From Rheinheimera sp. (GTDB lineage Bacteria; Pseudomonadota; Gammaproteobacteria; Enterobacterales; Alteromonadaceae): a DNA stretch of 64,000 nucleotides. Where the stretch lies: the NCBI RefSeq assembly GCF_030824435.1, contig NZ_JAVBXS010000013.1:1-64000 (forward strand), in the 5' to 3' direction. Below the pieces are notes generated by a model that worked only from the letters and a program-made list of their open reading frames with translations, ran no database searches and had not been told where the DNA came from. Of the stretch, positions 1-7,577 are shown piece by piece (position 1 is the stretch's first letter; each line of letters begins with the position of its first letter). The position numbers and the translations under genes are program-made.

Positions 1-177
1 CCTTTAAGCCCGCAACACCATCTGCAAAGGTCTGTTGATTTGAGCAATACAAAGCCTGTTGCTGCAACTGATCAGCACCAGCTGTTTCCGTTATAGATTT
101 TATTTTGCAATTTTAGGGTTGTTTATAACTAAAAGCAGCAAAAAAACAACGAAGCAAAACTAAATAAACTCAATTGG

Positions 178-197
178 ATATATTGTATACAATATAT
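178..197. promoter_or_regulatory. Perfect 20-bp palindrome upstream of the collagenase gene
   Basis: ATATATTGTATACAATATAT reads identically on both strands. It lies 73 bp upstream of the collagenase start in otherwise AT-rich non-coding DNA. A perfect palindrome of this length looks like a dimeric regulator operator, but its AT content also allows an overlap with a promoter -10. No regulator gene lies next to it in the window. The rest of positions 1-270 shows nothing else recognisable. Confidence 0.45.
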
Positions 198-270
198 GTT
201 GTGTTAACTTAATGAGACCTGCGCAGGTAACACAATTATAACGATGACTCACAGGAAGGAACATGCCTTT

Positions 271-2664
271 ATGAAATCCCATCTGAAGCTGCTGCCGCTT
301 TTGCTCAGCAGCGGTTTGGTTATGGCGCAGGATCAGGTGCAACTGACGCACCCCGGCCAGATCAGCCTCGATTTACAACGTCAACATCTGACAGAACGCT
401 TGTCGCAGCAAAACCACATGCCAGAGTCTGGCGCTGTTGTTGCACCACCCCGTTTAATGTCCCCTGCCGAATTTGAAAAGGTTCAGGCAAAAATTTACGC
501 CGAAAAACACGGTCTTGAGCTGAGCACACGCTGGCGCCCTGCTGCAGATCAGGAGTTTTATCTTGCTGATAAAAAAAGTTTTTCTACTGTGGCAACACAA
601 AAATACAACAATGCAGCGACACAGGCAGCTGCTGGCTGTACCAGCCCGGCCGATTTGTTAAATCTATACGGTAACGACCTTGTTCATGCGGTCAGTAACG
701 CCAGTCTGACTGGCTGTTTATATAAACTTTATGATGCCAGTCTGGTGGGTAGCGCCCACTTTTCTGACAGCAAAATTCTGACTATCGCCACAGCTATCAA
801 TGAAAAACTGGTTGGTTTTGATGGTTCTGATGCCAGCGGTGCTGTCGTGCTGGAAAAACTGGTCACTTATCTGCGTGCTATGCACTGGGCTGAATCGTCA
901 ACAGGCCGTACCTTTGCTGCCAATTACAAAACAATGCTGCAACAGGCATTTGACCAGTATTTTGCCGGCGAACATTTTGTAAACTTTACCGGCACTAATT
1001 CCCGCAATTATTTTCTGCGTTATGAAATGCTGATTTTAGTGCGAAGTTCAGCTACAGACGCTTTACAGTTCCTGCCGCGTTTTAGCGAAGCGCTGCAAGG
1101 TTACGCCAGTACCGTCAACCGCAACAATGATTGGGGTATTGCCTATGAAGAAAACGGCATGACCCAAATTCTCACTCATTATTTTAATGCGGTAAATATG
1201 GGTGGAGTTGCGCTTGAACAGACGCTGGCTGCACATCCACAAATAGTCACCCGACTGCGTGATTTTGTGTTGAATGACGGTCAGTGGTTGTTGGGTCACA
1301 CCCGTGAGTATCAGTTGAACGATGCGGTGACTGAACTGGGCCGCCTGCTGAAACTTGGGGGTACTGTAGCCGACACTGTCCGCCCTGCGATGCAATATAT
1401 TTTGTCAAACTACAGCTATGGCGGTATTGGTTCACAAGCCTGGGTGAATGCGCAGGGTATGGTCAAAACCTACGACAGTGCCAACTGTGCCCAATATGGT
1501 AATGCCTGTCAGTTTGATCTGGAAAGCACCGTATTATCAGGTAGTCATCAGTGTGGTCCTACGCTAAAACTCAGATTCCAGGGGCAAATCAGTGCAGTAA
1601 ACCTCGCCGGAATTTGTCAGAAACTGGCCGCTGAAGAAACTTTGTTTCACCAGACTTTTGCCACCCAAGCCAATAAGCCTGTGGCCAATGACAACAACAG
1701 CGCGCTGGAAATGGTGATTTTTAAATCTTCGACCGATTATCAGAATTACGCTGGTCAGTTTTTTGGTATAGACACCAACAACGGCGGTATGTATTTAGAA
1801 GGCACTCCGTCCGATCCGGACAATCAGGCACGTTTTATTGCTTATCAGGCCACCTGGTTGTTGCCTTCTTTTGTGGTGTGGAATTTAGAACACGAATATA
1901 TCCATTATCTGGATGGCCGTTTTAACCAATGGGGCAGTTTTAGTGATCAGCCGGAAAACTCCGTCTGGTGGGGTGAAGGTTTGGCTGAATATCTGTCACA
2001 ACCGACCAACAATGTCAAAGCATTGGCTGCTGCCCCTAATAAAAACTATCAACTCAGTGAGTTATTTCAGACCACCTACGCCAATAGCAATACAGCCCGC
2101 ACTTATCACTGGGGTTATCTGGCAGTGCGTTTTATGTTTGAGCGTCACCGTGCCGATATTGACCAGCCGCTATTACCGACCTTGCGTGCCGCCAAATATG
2201 CCATTTCAACCGAAGCCTGCAGTTTTGACTGGGGCTGGCGTTACAAACCAGATGCCATTGCCAATAACTGGAGCTGGTTATATGACGACAGCGCCTGGGG
2301 CTCCGGCAACTGGGTATGGACTTGCGGTCAGCCTAAGGTCGATTTACCCGAATTGCCGGTTTACACCCCTTATCAGGACATTCTGAGCACTTGGGGCACC
2401 AATTTTGACATCGAATTTCACCAATGGCTGGATTGTGTCGTCGCAGGTCAGGGCATTTGTCAGCAAAACCCGTTCCGTGCTGCCGACTTGGACAAAAACG
2501 GCGCTGTGGATAAAAGAGATGTTGAGCTTTTTAATCAGCGGCTACGCAGCAAAACCGACTTAACACCTGATCTTGATTTTAACCTCGACAAAAGGGTTGA
2601 TCAGCGTGATGTGCCGGCCATGACCAAACTCTGTGATTTACCACGTTGCGCTATTGCAGCTTAA
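271..2664 (+). CDS. Secreted M9-family collagenase with C-terminal dockerin-like EF-hand pair
   Basis: Zinc metalloprotease of the microbial collagenase family (M9). The start at 271 gives a clean signal peptide (MKSHLKLLPLLLSSGLVMAQ) and has an AGGAAGGA site 10 bases upstream; the upstream in-frame ATG at 244 does not. The zinc motif HEYIH is at about residues 541-545, with the downstream glutamate in GEGLAEY near 569. The N-terminal part is the M9 activator-like helical domain. Instead of the PKD or PPC domains usual in collagenases, the C-terminus (about 739-790) carries two calcium-loop motifs, DLDKNGAVDKRDVELF and DFNLDKRVDQRDVPAM, resembling a type I dockerin. The next gene encodes a cohesin-like protein 26 bp downstream. 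Substrate (collagen or gelatin) is inferred from the family. Confidence 0.87.
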   Translation: MKSHLKLLPLLLSSGLVMAQDQVQLTHPGQISLDLQRQHLTERLSQQNHMPESGAVVAPPRLMSPAEFEKVQAKIYAEKHGLELSTRWRPAADQEFYLADKKSFSTVATQKYNNAATQAAAGCTSPADLLNLYGNDLVHAVSNASLTGCLYKLYDASLVGSAHFSDSKILTIATAINEKLVGFDGSDASGAVVLEKLVTYLRAMHWAESSTGRTFAANYKTMLQQAFDQYFAGEHFVNFTGTNSRNYFLRYEMLILVRSSATDALQFLPRFSEALQGYASTVNRNNDWGIAYEENGMTQILTHYFNAVNMGGVALEQTLAAHPQIVTRLRDFVLNDGQWLLGHTREYQLNDAVTELGRLLKLGGTVADTVRPAMQYILSNYSYGGIGSQAWVNAQGMVKTYDSANCAQYGNACQFDLESTVLSGSHQCGPTLKLRFQGQISAVNLAGICQKLAAEETLFHQTFATQANKPVANDNNSALEMVIFKSSTDYQNYAGQFFGIDTNNGGMYLEGTPSDPDNQARFIAYQATWLLPSFVVWNLEHEYIHYLDGRFNQWGSFSDQPENSVWWGEGLAEYLSQPTNNVKALAAAPNKNYQLSELFQTTYANSNTARTYHWGYLAVRFMFERHRADIDQPLLPTLRAAKYAISTEACSFDWGWRYKPDAIANNWSWLYDDSAWGSGNWVWTCGQPKVDLPELPVYTPYQDILSTWGTNFDIEFHQWLDCVVAGQGICQQNPFRAADLDKNGAVDKRDVELFNQRLRSKTDLTPDLDFNLDKRVDQRDVPAMTKLCDLPRCAIAA

Positions 2665-2690
2665 ATCCAACAATAACAGGAATGAATTTT

Positions 2691-3317
2691 ATGAAGTTAT
2701 TTAAAAACACTTTCTTTGGCCTGGTCGCTGGCGCCTGTTTAACGCTGTTAAGTACAGCGGCTAACGCCACACTTATCAGCATTGAAACCGACCAGCAACA
2801 ATACCAGACCGGTGACACTGTCACTGCCTGGATCAAAGTCAATAATGCCAGTGAAACCCTGAACGGTTTTTTTCTGGCGTTGCAATATCAACCTGCGCAG
2901 TTGTGGCTGCAAAGCTGGACTTTTGGCAATGGTTTTAATGATGGTTTTGGCTCTTATGCGTATTCGGCGCACGACCTTTTTAATGGCAAACTGTCGTTAG
3001 AAGAATATGCCGACTGGGCTGCAGATATGGACGCCTTGATGGCACAACAACAAGGTGGTTTTGTGCTCGCCATGCTGAAGTTTACGGCCGGAACTGCTGG
3101 CCAATTTGTGCTGGGACTGGATGCAAACTACCTGGGTTTGTTAGGTCAAAGTGGTGACATGCAAAGCCCGGATTGGGCCGGTGTCAGCATCAATGTGCAA
3201 AACCCGGTCGCAGTACCAACACCAGCACCTGCAGTGCTCATGCTGACCTCCTTGTTGTTGCTGGGTGCACACCGTACCCGTTTGGCGCTAAAAAACAAAG
3301 CAGGCAGCTTAGTCTGA
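2691..3317 (+). CDS. Cohesin-like exported protein with PEP-CTERM-like tail
   Basis: A protein of 208 residues. An N-terminal signal peptide (MKLFKNTFFGLVAGACLTLL) is followed by a beta-rich domain opening LISIETDQQQYQTGDTV, typical of cohesin-like folds (a paired strand, GD, then hydrophobic strands). The C-terminus has a short VPTPAP motif, a hydrophobic segment (VLMLTSLLLLGA) and basic residues. This is the tripartite shape of a PEP-CTERM or exosortase signal, though VPTP is not the canonical VPEP. The start at 2691 follows AACAGGAATG, whereas the longer frame overlaps the collagenase end without a signal peptide. It sits directly behind the dockerin-bearing collagenase, suggesting a scaffold or anchor for it. 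The family call is by pattern only. Confidence 0.6.
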   Translation: MKLFKNTFFGLVAGACLTLLSTAANATLISIETDQQQYQTGDTVTAWIKVNNASETLNGFFLALQYQPAQLWLQSWTFGNGFNDGFGSYAYSAHDLFNGKLSLEEYADWAADMDALMAQQQGGFVLAMLKFTAGTAGQFVLGLDANYLGLLGQSGDMQSPDWAGVSINVQNPVAVPTPAPAVLMLTSLLLLGAHRTRLALKNKAGSLV

Positions 3318-3338
3318 CCAAAGTTGTGGTTGAATGAA

Positions 3339-3361
3339 GGGCCCGGTGCAATACCGGGCCC
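3339..3361. terminator. Strong hairpin between convergent genes
   Basis: Perfect 9-bp stem GGGCCCGGT / ACCGGGCCC with loop GCAAT. It lies between the cohesin-like gene and the convergent TonB receptor gene. There is no long T-run on either side, so termination strength is uncertain. Confidence 0.6.
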
Positions 3362-3452
3362 ATTTCAGACAACTGCTGCGTCTCTAATTTAAAAAAATCC
3401 TCTAACCCCCGAAGATACAACATTATATTGCCAACTGTTTAACCTAACTGGC

Positions 3453-5489
3453 TCAGAACATATAACTCAGGCTTAAACGTAACATGCTTGGTTCCAGCGG
3501 ATGAATATGCCGGTCGGCAACCGGCTTGGCTTCACTGGCCAAACGCGATTCATAAAAGTACTGCATATCTGCGGCTTTGCTGTTTAACATATTGTAAAAC
3601 TCCAGTCGCCAGCTTAATTGTTGCCACAAACCACCGAACTGCATTGATACCTGAGTGCCAGACGCCGTTTGTTGTTTTGCGGCTGAGTCCAGCGGCCGCG
3701 GCCCCAGCTGACGAATTTTAAGTTGCCACTGTAAATTATCATGGCTGTGATAGCGCAGCCTGGCCACAAAAATACCGGGCACACTGCCCTCAATATAAGG
3801 TCCTTCTGCCGGGTTATCCAAGCGCGCTTTGGTCAATGCATACTCAACACCAGCGGACCACTGGTGGTTCCATTGATACTCAAAAGTCCCTTCGATACCC
3901 AAACGCCGACTGGCACCCTGAAGTTCGGTTTCTGCCGCATCGGCAACATACAGCAGCTCTGACGCTGACAACATGTGCCACAGACTGACAGATGTTTGCC
4001 ACTTGCCAACAGCGGCTTGCCAGCTTAATTCCAGATGACGGGTTCGCGACCAAACCGGTTGTGCACCTGCCCAAGGCATGTTTTCAGTTGCGGATTGTTC
4101 AATGATGCCTCTGGCATCATTCGAATGCAGGCCCTGGCCATATCGCAGCGCCAAACGCTGAATATCCGTCTGATAGAGGATGCCGGCGCGCACACTGGCA
4201 ATACCGTCAGCCAGCTGCTCAGTGTTGTCTGCCCTGGTCAACAGATCCCTGACTTCCAGCGCCATCCAATCATAACGCAGCCCGGTTTCTACAGACCAGC
4301 TATCACTGAGCAGCCATTGTTGCTGACTAAATATCGCAGTTGACCATTGATCGATACTATCAGTACTGACCACCGCCAGGGTCTGACGGTTTTGACTTTG
4401 CGCCAAAGTGACCGGCGCTATGTTGTCGACCCGGACTTGCAGGCCATATTGATGATGCCACTGACCAAAACCTGCAAAGTGGCTACTCTGCCGGTTTAAT
4501 TCTCCGCCCCACTGCCGGCGATCATCTAACTGATAAAACTGATCACCAGCAACAGGATCATGCAAAAAATAGGTAAAATCCGACCACAAATTAAGCCGGC
4601 TTTGTAATGCATAAAGATGCAGTGCCCAGTCCTCTTTTTGCCACTGTGAACTCAGACTATAACGATAACTATCTCCGCCAGCGCCCTCATCCGGTGCATA
4701 AAACCGACTCACACCTGCAGCTATCAGTCGCGCCGGGATTTGATCAGCTGCATTCCATTGGTTCTGATACGCCATCAATGTCAGACTCAAGTAGCTGTCG
4801 ATGGTATCTTCCGAATACCGGGACCACAGATTGTATTTTTTGACGTCTTCAGAAATGCCCTGCCATGGGCCATCATAACTTTGTGCTTCAGCACCATTCA
4901 GCCAGTGGCCTTCGGCCGTTTTTAAAGTGCCTGCTGCCAGCAAACGTCGGTAACCAAAGGGGCCCACTGTAACCCCAAGCTGTGGATCTATCTGATCTGT
5001 TAACGACATCTGCGCTGAACCTGCACTGGCAAAGTCGCCTGAGCGCGCATCAACCGGACCTTTTTGATAATCAAGCTGCGCCAATAATTCCGGGATCAAA
5101 AAATTGAGATCTGTATAACCCTGACCATGGCCATGACTACGCGCATTCACGGGTATACCATCAACACTGGTGGCAAAATCAGTACCGTGATCCAGATTAA
5201 CCCCCCGCAGGAAATATTGGTTGGCTTTACCCGAGCCTGAGTGCTGGGACACCGCTAGTCCGGGCACTGATTCCAGAATGTCACCTGTACGTAATAAACC
5301 ATGATCTTCTGCTTGCAAATCTACTCGCCCGGCTTGTGCTCCTTTGTTTTGAAATAACTTTTTGCCGTGGATCACAATGATTTCGTCCGGCATCTGATGC
5401 AAGCCGTCGGCCAGCAACAAAAAAGGTGCAAAACATCCAAGCCCACTCAGCCAGCGCAGTGGGCGATGTCGTTTTACAGTGCAAGCCAT
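3453..5489 (-). CDS. TonB-dependent outer membrane receptor, last gene of the DUF4331 operon
   Basis: 678 residues. A signal-like N-terminus (LSGLGCFAPFLLLADG) is followed by a plug domain with LLRTGDILESVPGLAVSQH and the receptor-typical YFLRGVNLDHGTDFATSVDG, then a beta-barrel ending in the terminal aromatic LRLSLSYMF. The plug contains a histidine-rich stretch, NARSHGHGQGY. GGAGG lies 7 bases before the start, and the gene overlaps the preceding HupE-like gene by 16 bases, so translation is probably coupled. The ligand is unknown. Placement after a HupE/UreJ-type domain, a family otherwise linked to nickel or cobalt uptake, makes a metal chelate a guess only. Confidence 0.85.
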   Translation of the reverse strand: MACTVKRHRPLRWLSGLGCFAPFLLLADGLHQMPDEIIVIHGKKLFQNKGAQAGRVDLQAEDHGLLRTGDILESVPGLAVSQHSGSGKANQYFLRGVNLDHGTDFATSVDGIPVNARSHGHGQGYTDLNFLIPELLAQLDYQKGPVDARSGDFASAGSAQMSLTDQIDPQLGVTVGPFGYRRLLAAGTLKTAEGHWLNGAEAQSYDGPWQGISEDVKKYNLWSRYSEDTIDSYLSLTLMAYQNQWNAADQIPARLIAAGVSRFYAPDEGAGGDSYRYSLSSQWQKEDWALHLYALQSRLNLWSDFTYFLHDPVAGDQFYQLDDRRQWGGELNRQSSHFAGFGQWHHQYGLQVRVDNIAPVTLAQSQNRQTLAVVSTDSIDQWSTAIFSQQQWLLSDSWSVETGLRYDWMALEVRDLLTRADNTEQLADGIASVRAGILYQTDIQRLALRYGQGLHSNDARGIIEQSATENMPWAGAQPVWSRTRHLELSWQAAVGKWQTSVSLWHMLSASELLYVADAAETELQGASRRLGIEGTFEYQWNHQWSAGVEYALTKARLDNPAEGPYIEGSVPGIFVARLRYHSHDNLQWQLKIRQLGPRPLDSAAKQQTASGTQVSMQFGGLWQQLSWRLEFYNMLNSKAADMQYFYESRLASEAKPVADRHIHPLEPSMLRLSLSYMF

Positions 5490-5971
5490 GGATTTGCCTC
5501 CGAAAGCACCTGCTCACCCTGCGGGGTTTTGATCAAGGCTTTATGTTCATGCAATTCGCTAAACAATTGGTAGTGCAGCCAGCGGCTGTGTTGACAGTCA
5601 GTTTTAAGGTTCAGCTGTAAATAATATTGTTGCTGGATCAGGGTCAATTGCCATTGCGTGGGATCACTTTGCCAGACACAAGCCAGTGGCTGACGTGCTG
5701 CGTCATAGTTCAACAAGCGCTGCTGCAAATAATGTTGAATTGGTTGGTGTTGGCTTTTAACCATTGACCAGGTCAGATCCCGGTGAGTTGGCCATTGAAG
5801 TGCCAGTTGCAGATCGGATAACGCCAACTGCAATGTTAAGCTGAGCCCTGGCTGTAATTCGCCAAAACCCGTACTTAAACTATGGGATTGCGTGGGCATA
5901 CTGCACAAACTGCTGAAAAAGAACCCGCAATACAAGAAAAAGTCCCGGCTCAAACAAAGCAGAGGTTTCAT
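5474..5971 (-). CDS. Stand-alone HupE/UreJ-type soluble domain, no membrane half
   Basis: 165 residues with a hydrophobic N-terminal export segment (FFLYCGFFFSSLC). The rest follows the pattern I know from the periplasmic N-terminal domain of HupE/UreJ-family proteins: SLTLQLALSDLQLAL, a central LTW, and late LHYQLFSELHEHKAL followed by GEQVLSEANPW. Full HupE proteins continue into five or six transmembrane helices. Here the frame stops after this domain and the TonB receptor starts within its last codons. The start overlaps the TPR gene stop as ATGA. The homology is judged from memory of the family and is moderately secure; the role is unknown. Confidence 0.5.
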   Translation of the reverse strand: MKPLLCLSRDFFLYCGFFFSSLCSMPTQSHSLSTGFGELQPGLSLTLQLALSDLQLALQWPTHRDLTWSMVKSQHQPIQHYLQQRLLNYDAARQPLACVWQSDPTQWQLTLIQQQYYLQLNLKTDCQHSRWLHYQLFSELHEHKALIKTPQGEQVLSEANPWLAL

Positions 5972-7002
5972 AAAATGCCCTTTTTTGTTAACGACGCTAA
6001 TTCCGTTTGGGTCCAGCCACTAAGCTGCGCCAGTTTGAGGTCGTCCGGCTCTTTTGCCTGTTGATAATTGATAAAGGCATAACGCCGCGCTTTGGCATTA
6101 TCGGCTTGCAGAAATAAGTAGAAATAAGTTAAGTCGGCGCTGTGTAATAGATCTTGCCGCCTTTCCCGCAGTGCGATACGTTCAGTGACCGCAGCCAAAT
6201 GCCGGTTGCCCGCTTTGACAAGCTGCTCAGCTCTTGCCAACCGCAATAACAAAGCATCTTCCAGCTGCAGTTCGTGAGCCAGCTTGTTCAATTGGGCATA
6301 CACGCGCTGCGGTGCTGTTGTCATCAATAAATCGGCCCATTTCAGCCATATGGGCACAGGGGCTTGTGCCAACCAGGGCTCTAAGTGCTGAGCCGCTATC
6401 ACAGGTTGTTGTAGTTGCTCCGCTTGTTCGGCCAATACCGCTTGTAAATACAACCTTAGTTCAGCAGGAATATCATTACGCTTTGCCACTCGTTGTAATA
6501 GTGGATAACTATTTGCCAGCTGCCCGTTGCGACCCGCCACCTCCAGACTGCAAAGCTCAAATAAAAACAGCTCCTGCAGTGTCAGTAGTTGTTGGCAATA
6601 CCGCATTGCTTGTTCTGGTTTTGCTTCCACCAGCGCAATCCGCGCCTGCATCAAAGGAATTTGTGGTTGTTGTTGCAGCTGTGCCGCCTGCTCTAACGCA
6701 GCTTTCGCCCTGGTAAATTGATGTTGTTGCTGCGCTATATCGGCCGCCAGTAGCCAATAACCGGCATTGGGTTGCGGCTCAAGCCTGGAAAAACGGATCA
6801 GCGCTTGCTGAATCAAGTTACTTTGCCCTGGCAAACGAGCTTGTTGCATCAACATCGAAATTGCTGCTGTTTCAGTATGCCGGGTAACAGGCGGTGCTGC
6901 GGCTGCGATTAGAATATCTGGTTCCATCGCCTGAGCGGTTCCAACCGTATTTATTAGCAATCCGGCCAACAATAGACCGGTGCTTTGACTGAATATTGCC
7001 AT
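5968..7002 (-). CDS. Exported TPR-repeat protein
   Basis: 344 residues. The start at 7002 is chosen because GGGAGA lies 8 bases upstream and a signal peptide follows (MAIFSQSTGLLLAGLLINTV, cleavage near AQA). The body consists of helical pairs rich in alanine, leucine and glutamine (for example LLAADIAQQQHQFTRAKAAL), typical of tetratricopeptide repeats, so it is probably a periplasmic protein-protein scaffold. It overlaps the next gene by 4 bases (ATGA). An 83-bp gap containing a strong hairpin separates it from the lipoprotein gene upstream. No catalytic motif is visible. Confidence 0.7.
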   Translation of the reverse strand: MAIFSQSTGLLLAGLLINTVGTAQAMEPDILIAAAAPPVTRHTETAAISMLMQQARLPGQSNLIQQALIRFSRLEPQPNAGYWLLAADIAQQQHQFTRAKAALEQAAQLQQQPQIPLMQARIALVEAKPEQAMRYCQQLLTLQELFLFELCSLEVAGRNGQLANSYPLLQRVAKRNDIPAELRLYLQAVLAEQAEQLQQPVIAAQHLEPWLAQAPVPIWLKWADLLMTTAPQRVYAQLNKLAHELQLEDALLLRLARAEQLVKAGNRHLAAVTERIALRERRQDLLHSADLTYFYLFLQADNAKARRYAFINYQQAKEPDDLKLAQLSGWTQTELASLTKKGIL

Positions 7003-7046
7003 GGATTCTTTCTCCCAAAACGCTGCATTTTTCTGCCGGACTAAAC

Positions 7047-7076
7047 TCCGCAGCAGCACCTTAGTGCTGCCGCGGA
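7047..7076 (-). other. Intra-operon hairpin
   Basis: A 12-bp stem with one mismatch (TCCGC-a-GCAGCAC, loop CTTA, GTGCTGC-c-GCGGA) sits in the gap between the cadherin-like lipoprotein and TPR genes. There is no T-run, so an attenuator, RNA-processing or mRNA-stability element is more likely than a full terminator. Confidence 0.5.
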
Positions 7077-7084
7077 TGCCAGGT

Positions 7085-7567
7085 TTATGGCTGTAAAAGA
7101 TCGGCATAGTCACTGTATTGCGTTGCATCGGCCGTGAAGTCACGCCCATTTAACGATAAAGGACTTTGTATGGCGTTACGGCCAAAAGCTTGCCGGCTGT
7201 ATTGCAGATACGAGACCTGCGCCCGGTTGATGCGAATATTGACGACACCAGTCAGTTTGAAAGTACCGTCGGTGACTGATATTTCCAGTTGATCAGTGCC
7301 GGTATATTCACTGTTTGGCTGATAGCTGAGTTTGCCCTGCTCGTCCACAGTCGCTACCCCTTGCAACGGCGGTTTTTGTAACGAAAACTTCAATCTGTCG
7401 TTATCCGGATCTGTGGCAACTAACTGCACCATCAGGTTCTGATCGGTGACAAGACTAAAGTCATTCATCCCCACAACAGGCGTATTGTTTACTTTTACAG
7501 CTTCGGTACGGTCGGAATTACATCCGGCCAGGGTGAGACTCAGCAACACCAAATAGCAATATTTCAT
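7085..7567 (-). CDS. Cadherin/Big-like domain lipoprotein
   Basis: 160 residues. The start at 7567 has GGAG 7 bases upstream and opens a lipoprotein signal peptide with a perfect lipobox (LTLAGC). One tandem-type Ig/cadherin-like domain follows, with the typical phrases NNTPVV, LVATDPDNDRLKFSL, YQPNSEYTGTDQLEISVTDG. The C-terminal 45 residues lack recognisable motifs. It starts 10 bases after the DUF4331 stop, so the two are surely co-transcribed. It is probably a surface or periplasmic partner of the DUF4331 protein; the function is unknown. Confidence 0.72.
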   Translation of the reverse strand: MKYCYLVLLSLTLAGCNSDRTEAVKVNNTPVVGMNDFSLVTDQNLMVQLVATDPDNDRLKFSLQKPPLQGVATVDEQGKLSYQPNSEYTGTDQLEISVTDGTFKLTGVVNIRINRAQVSYLQYSRQAFGRNAIQSPLSLNGRDFTADATQYSDYADLLQP

Positions 7568-7577
7568 GATGTTCTCC

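Noticed and set aside
160-351. 63-codon minus-strand ORF over the collagenase start
   Set aside because: It overlaps the palindrome and the collagenase signal peptide on the other strand, has no ribosome site, and the translation has no recognisable pattern.
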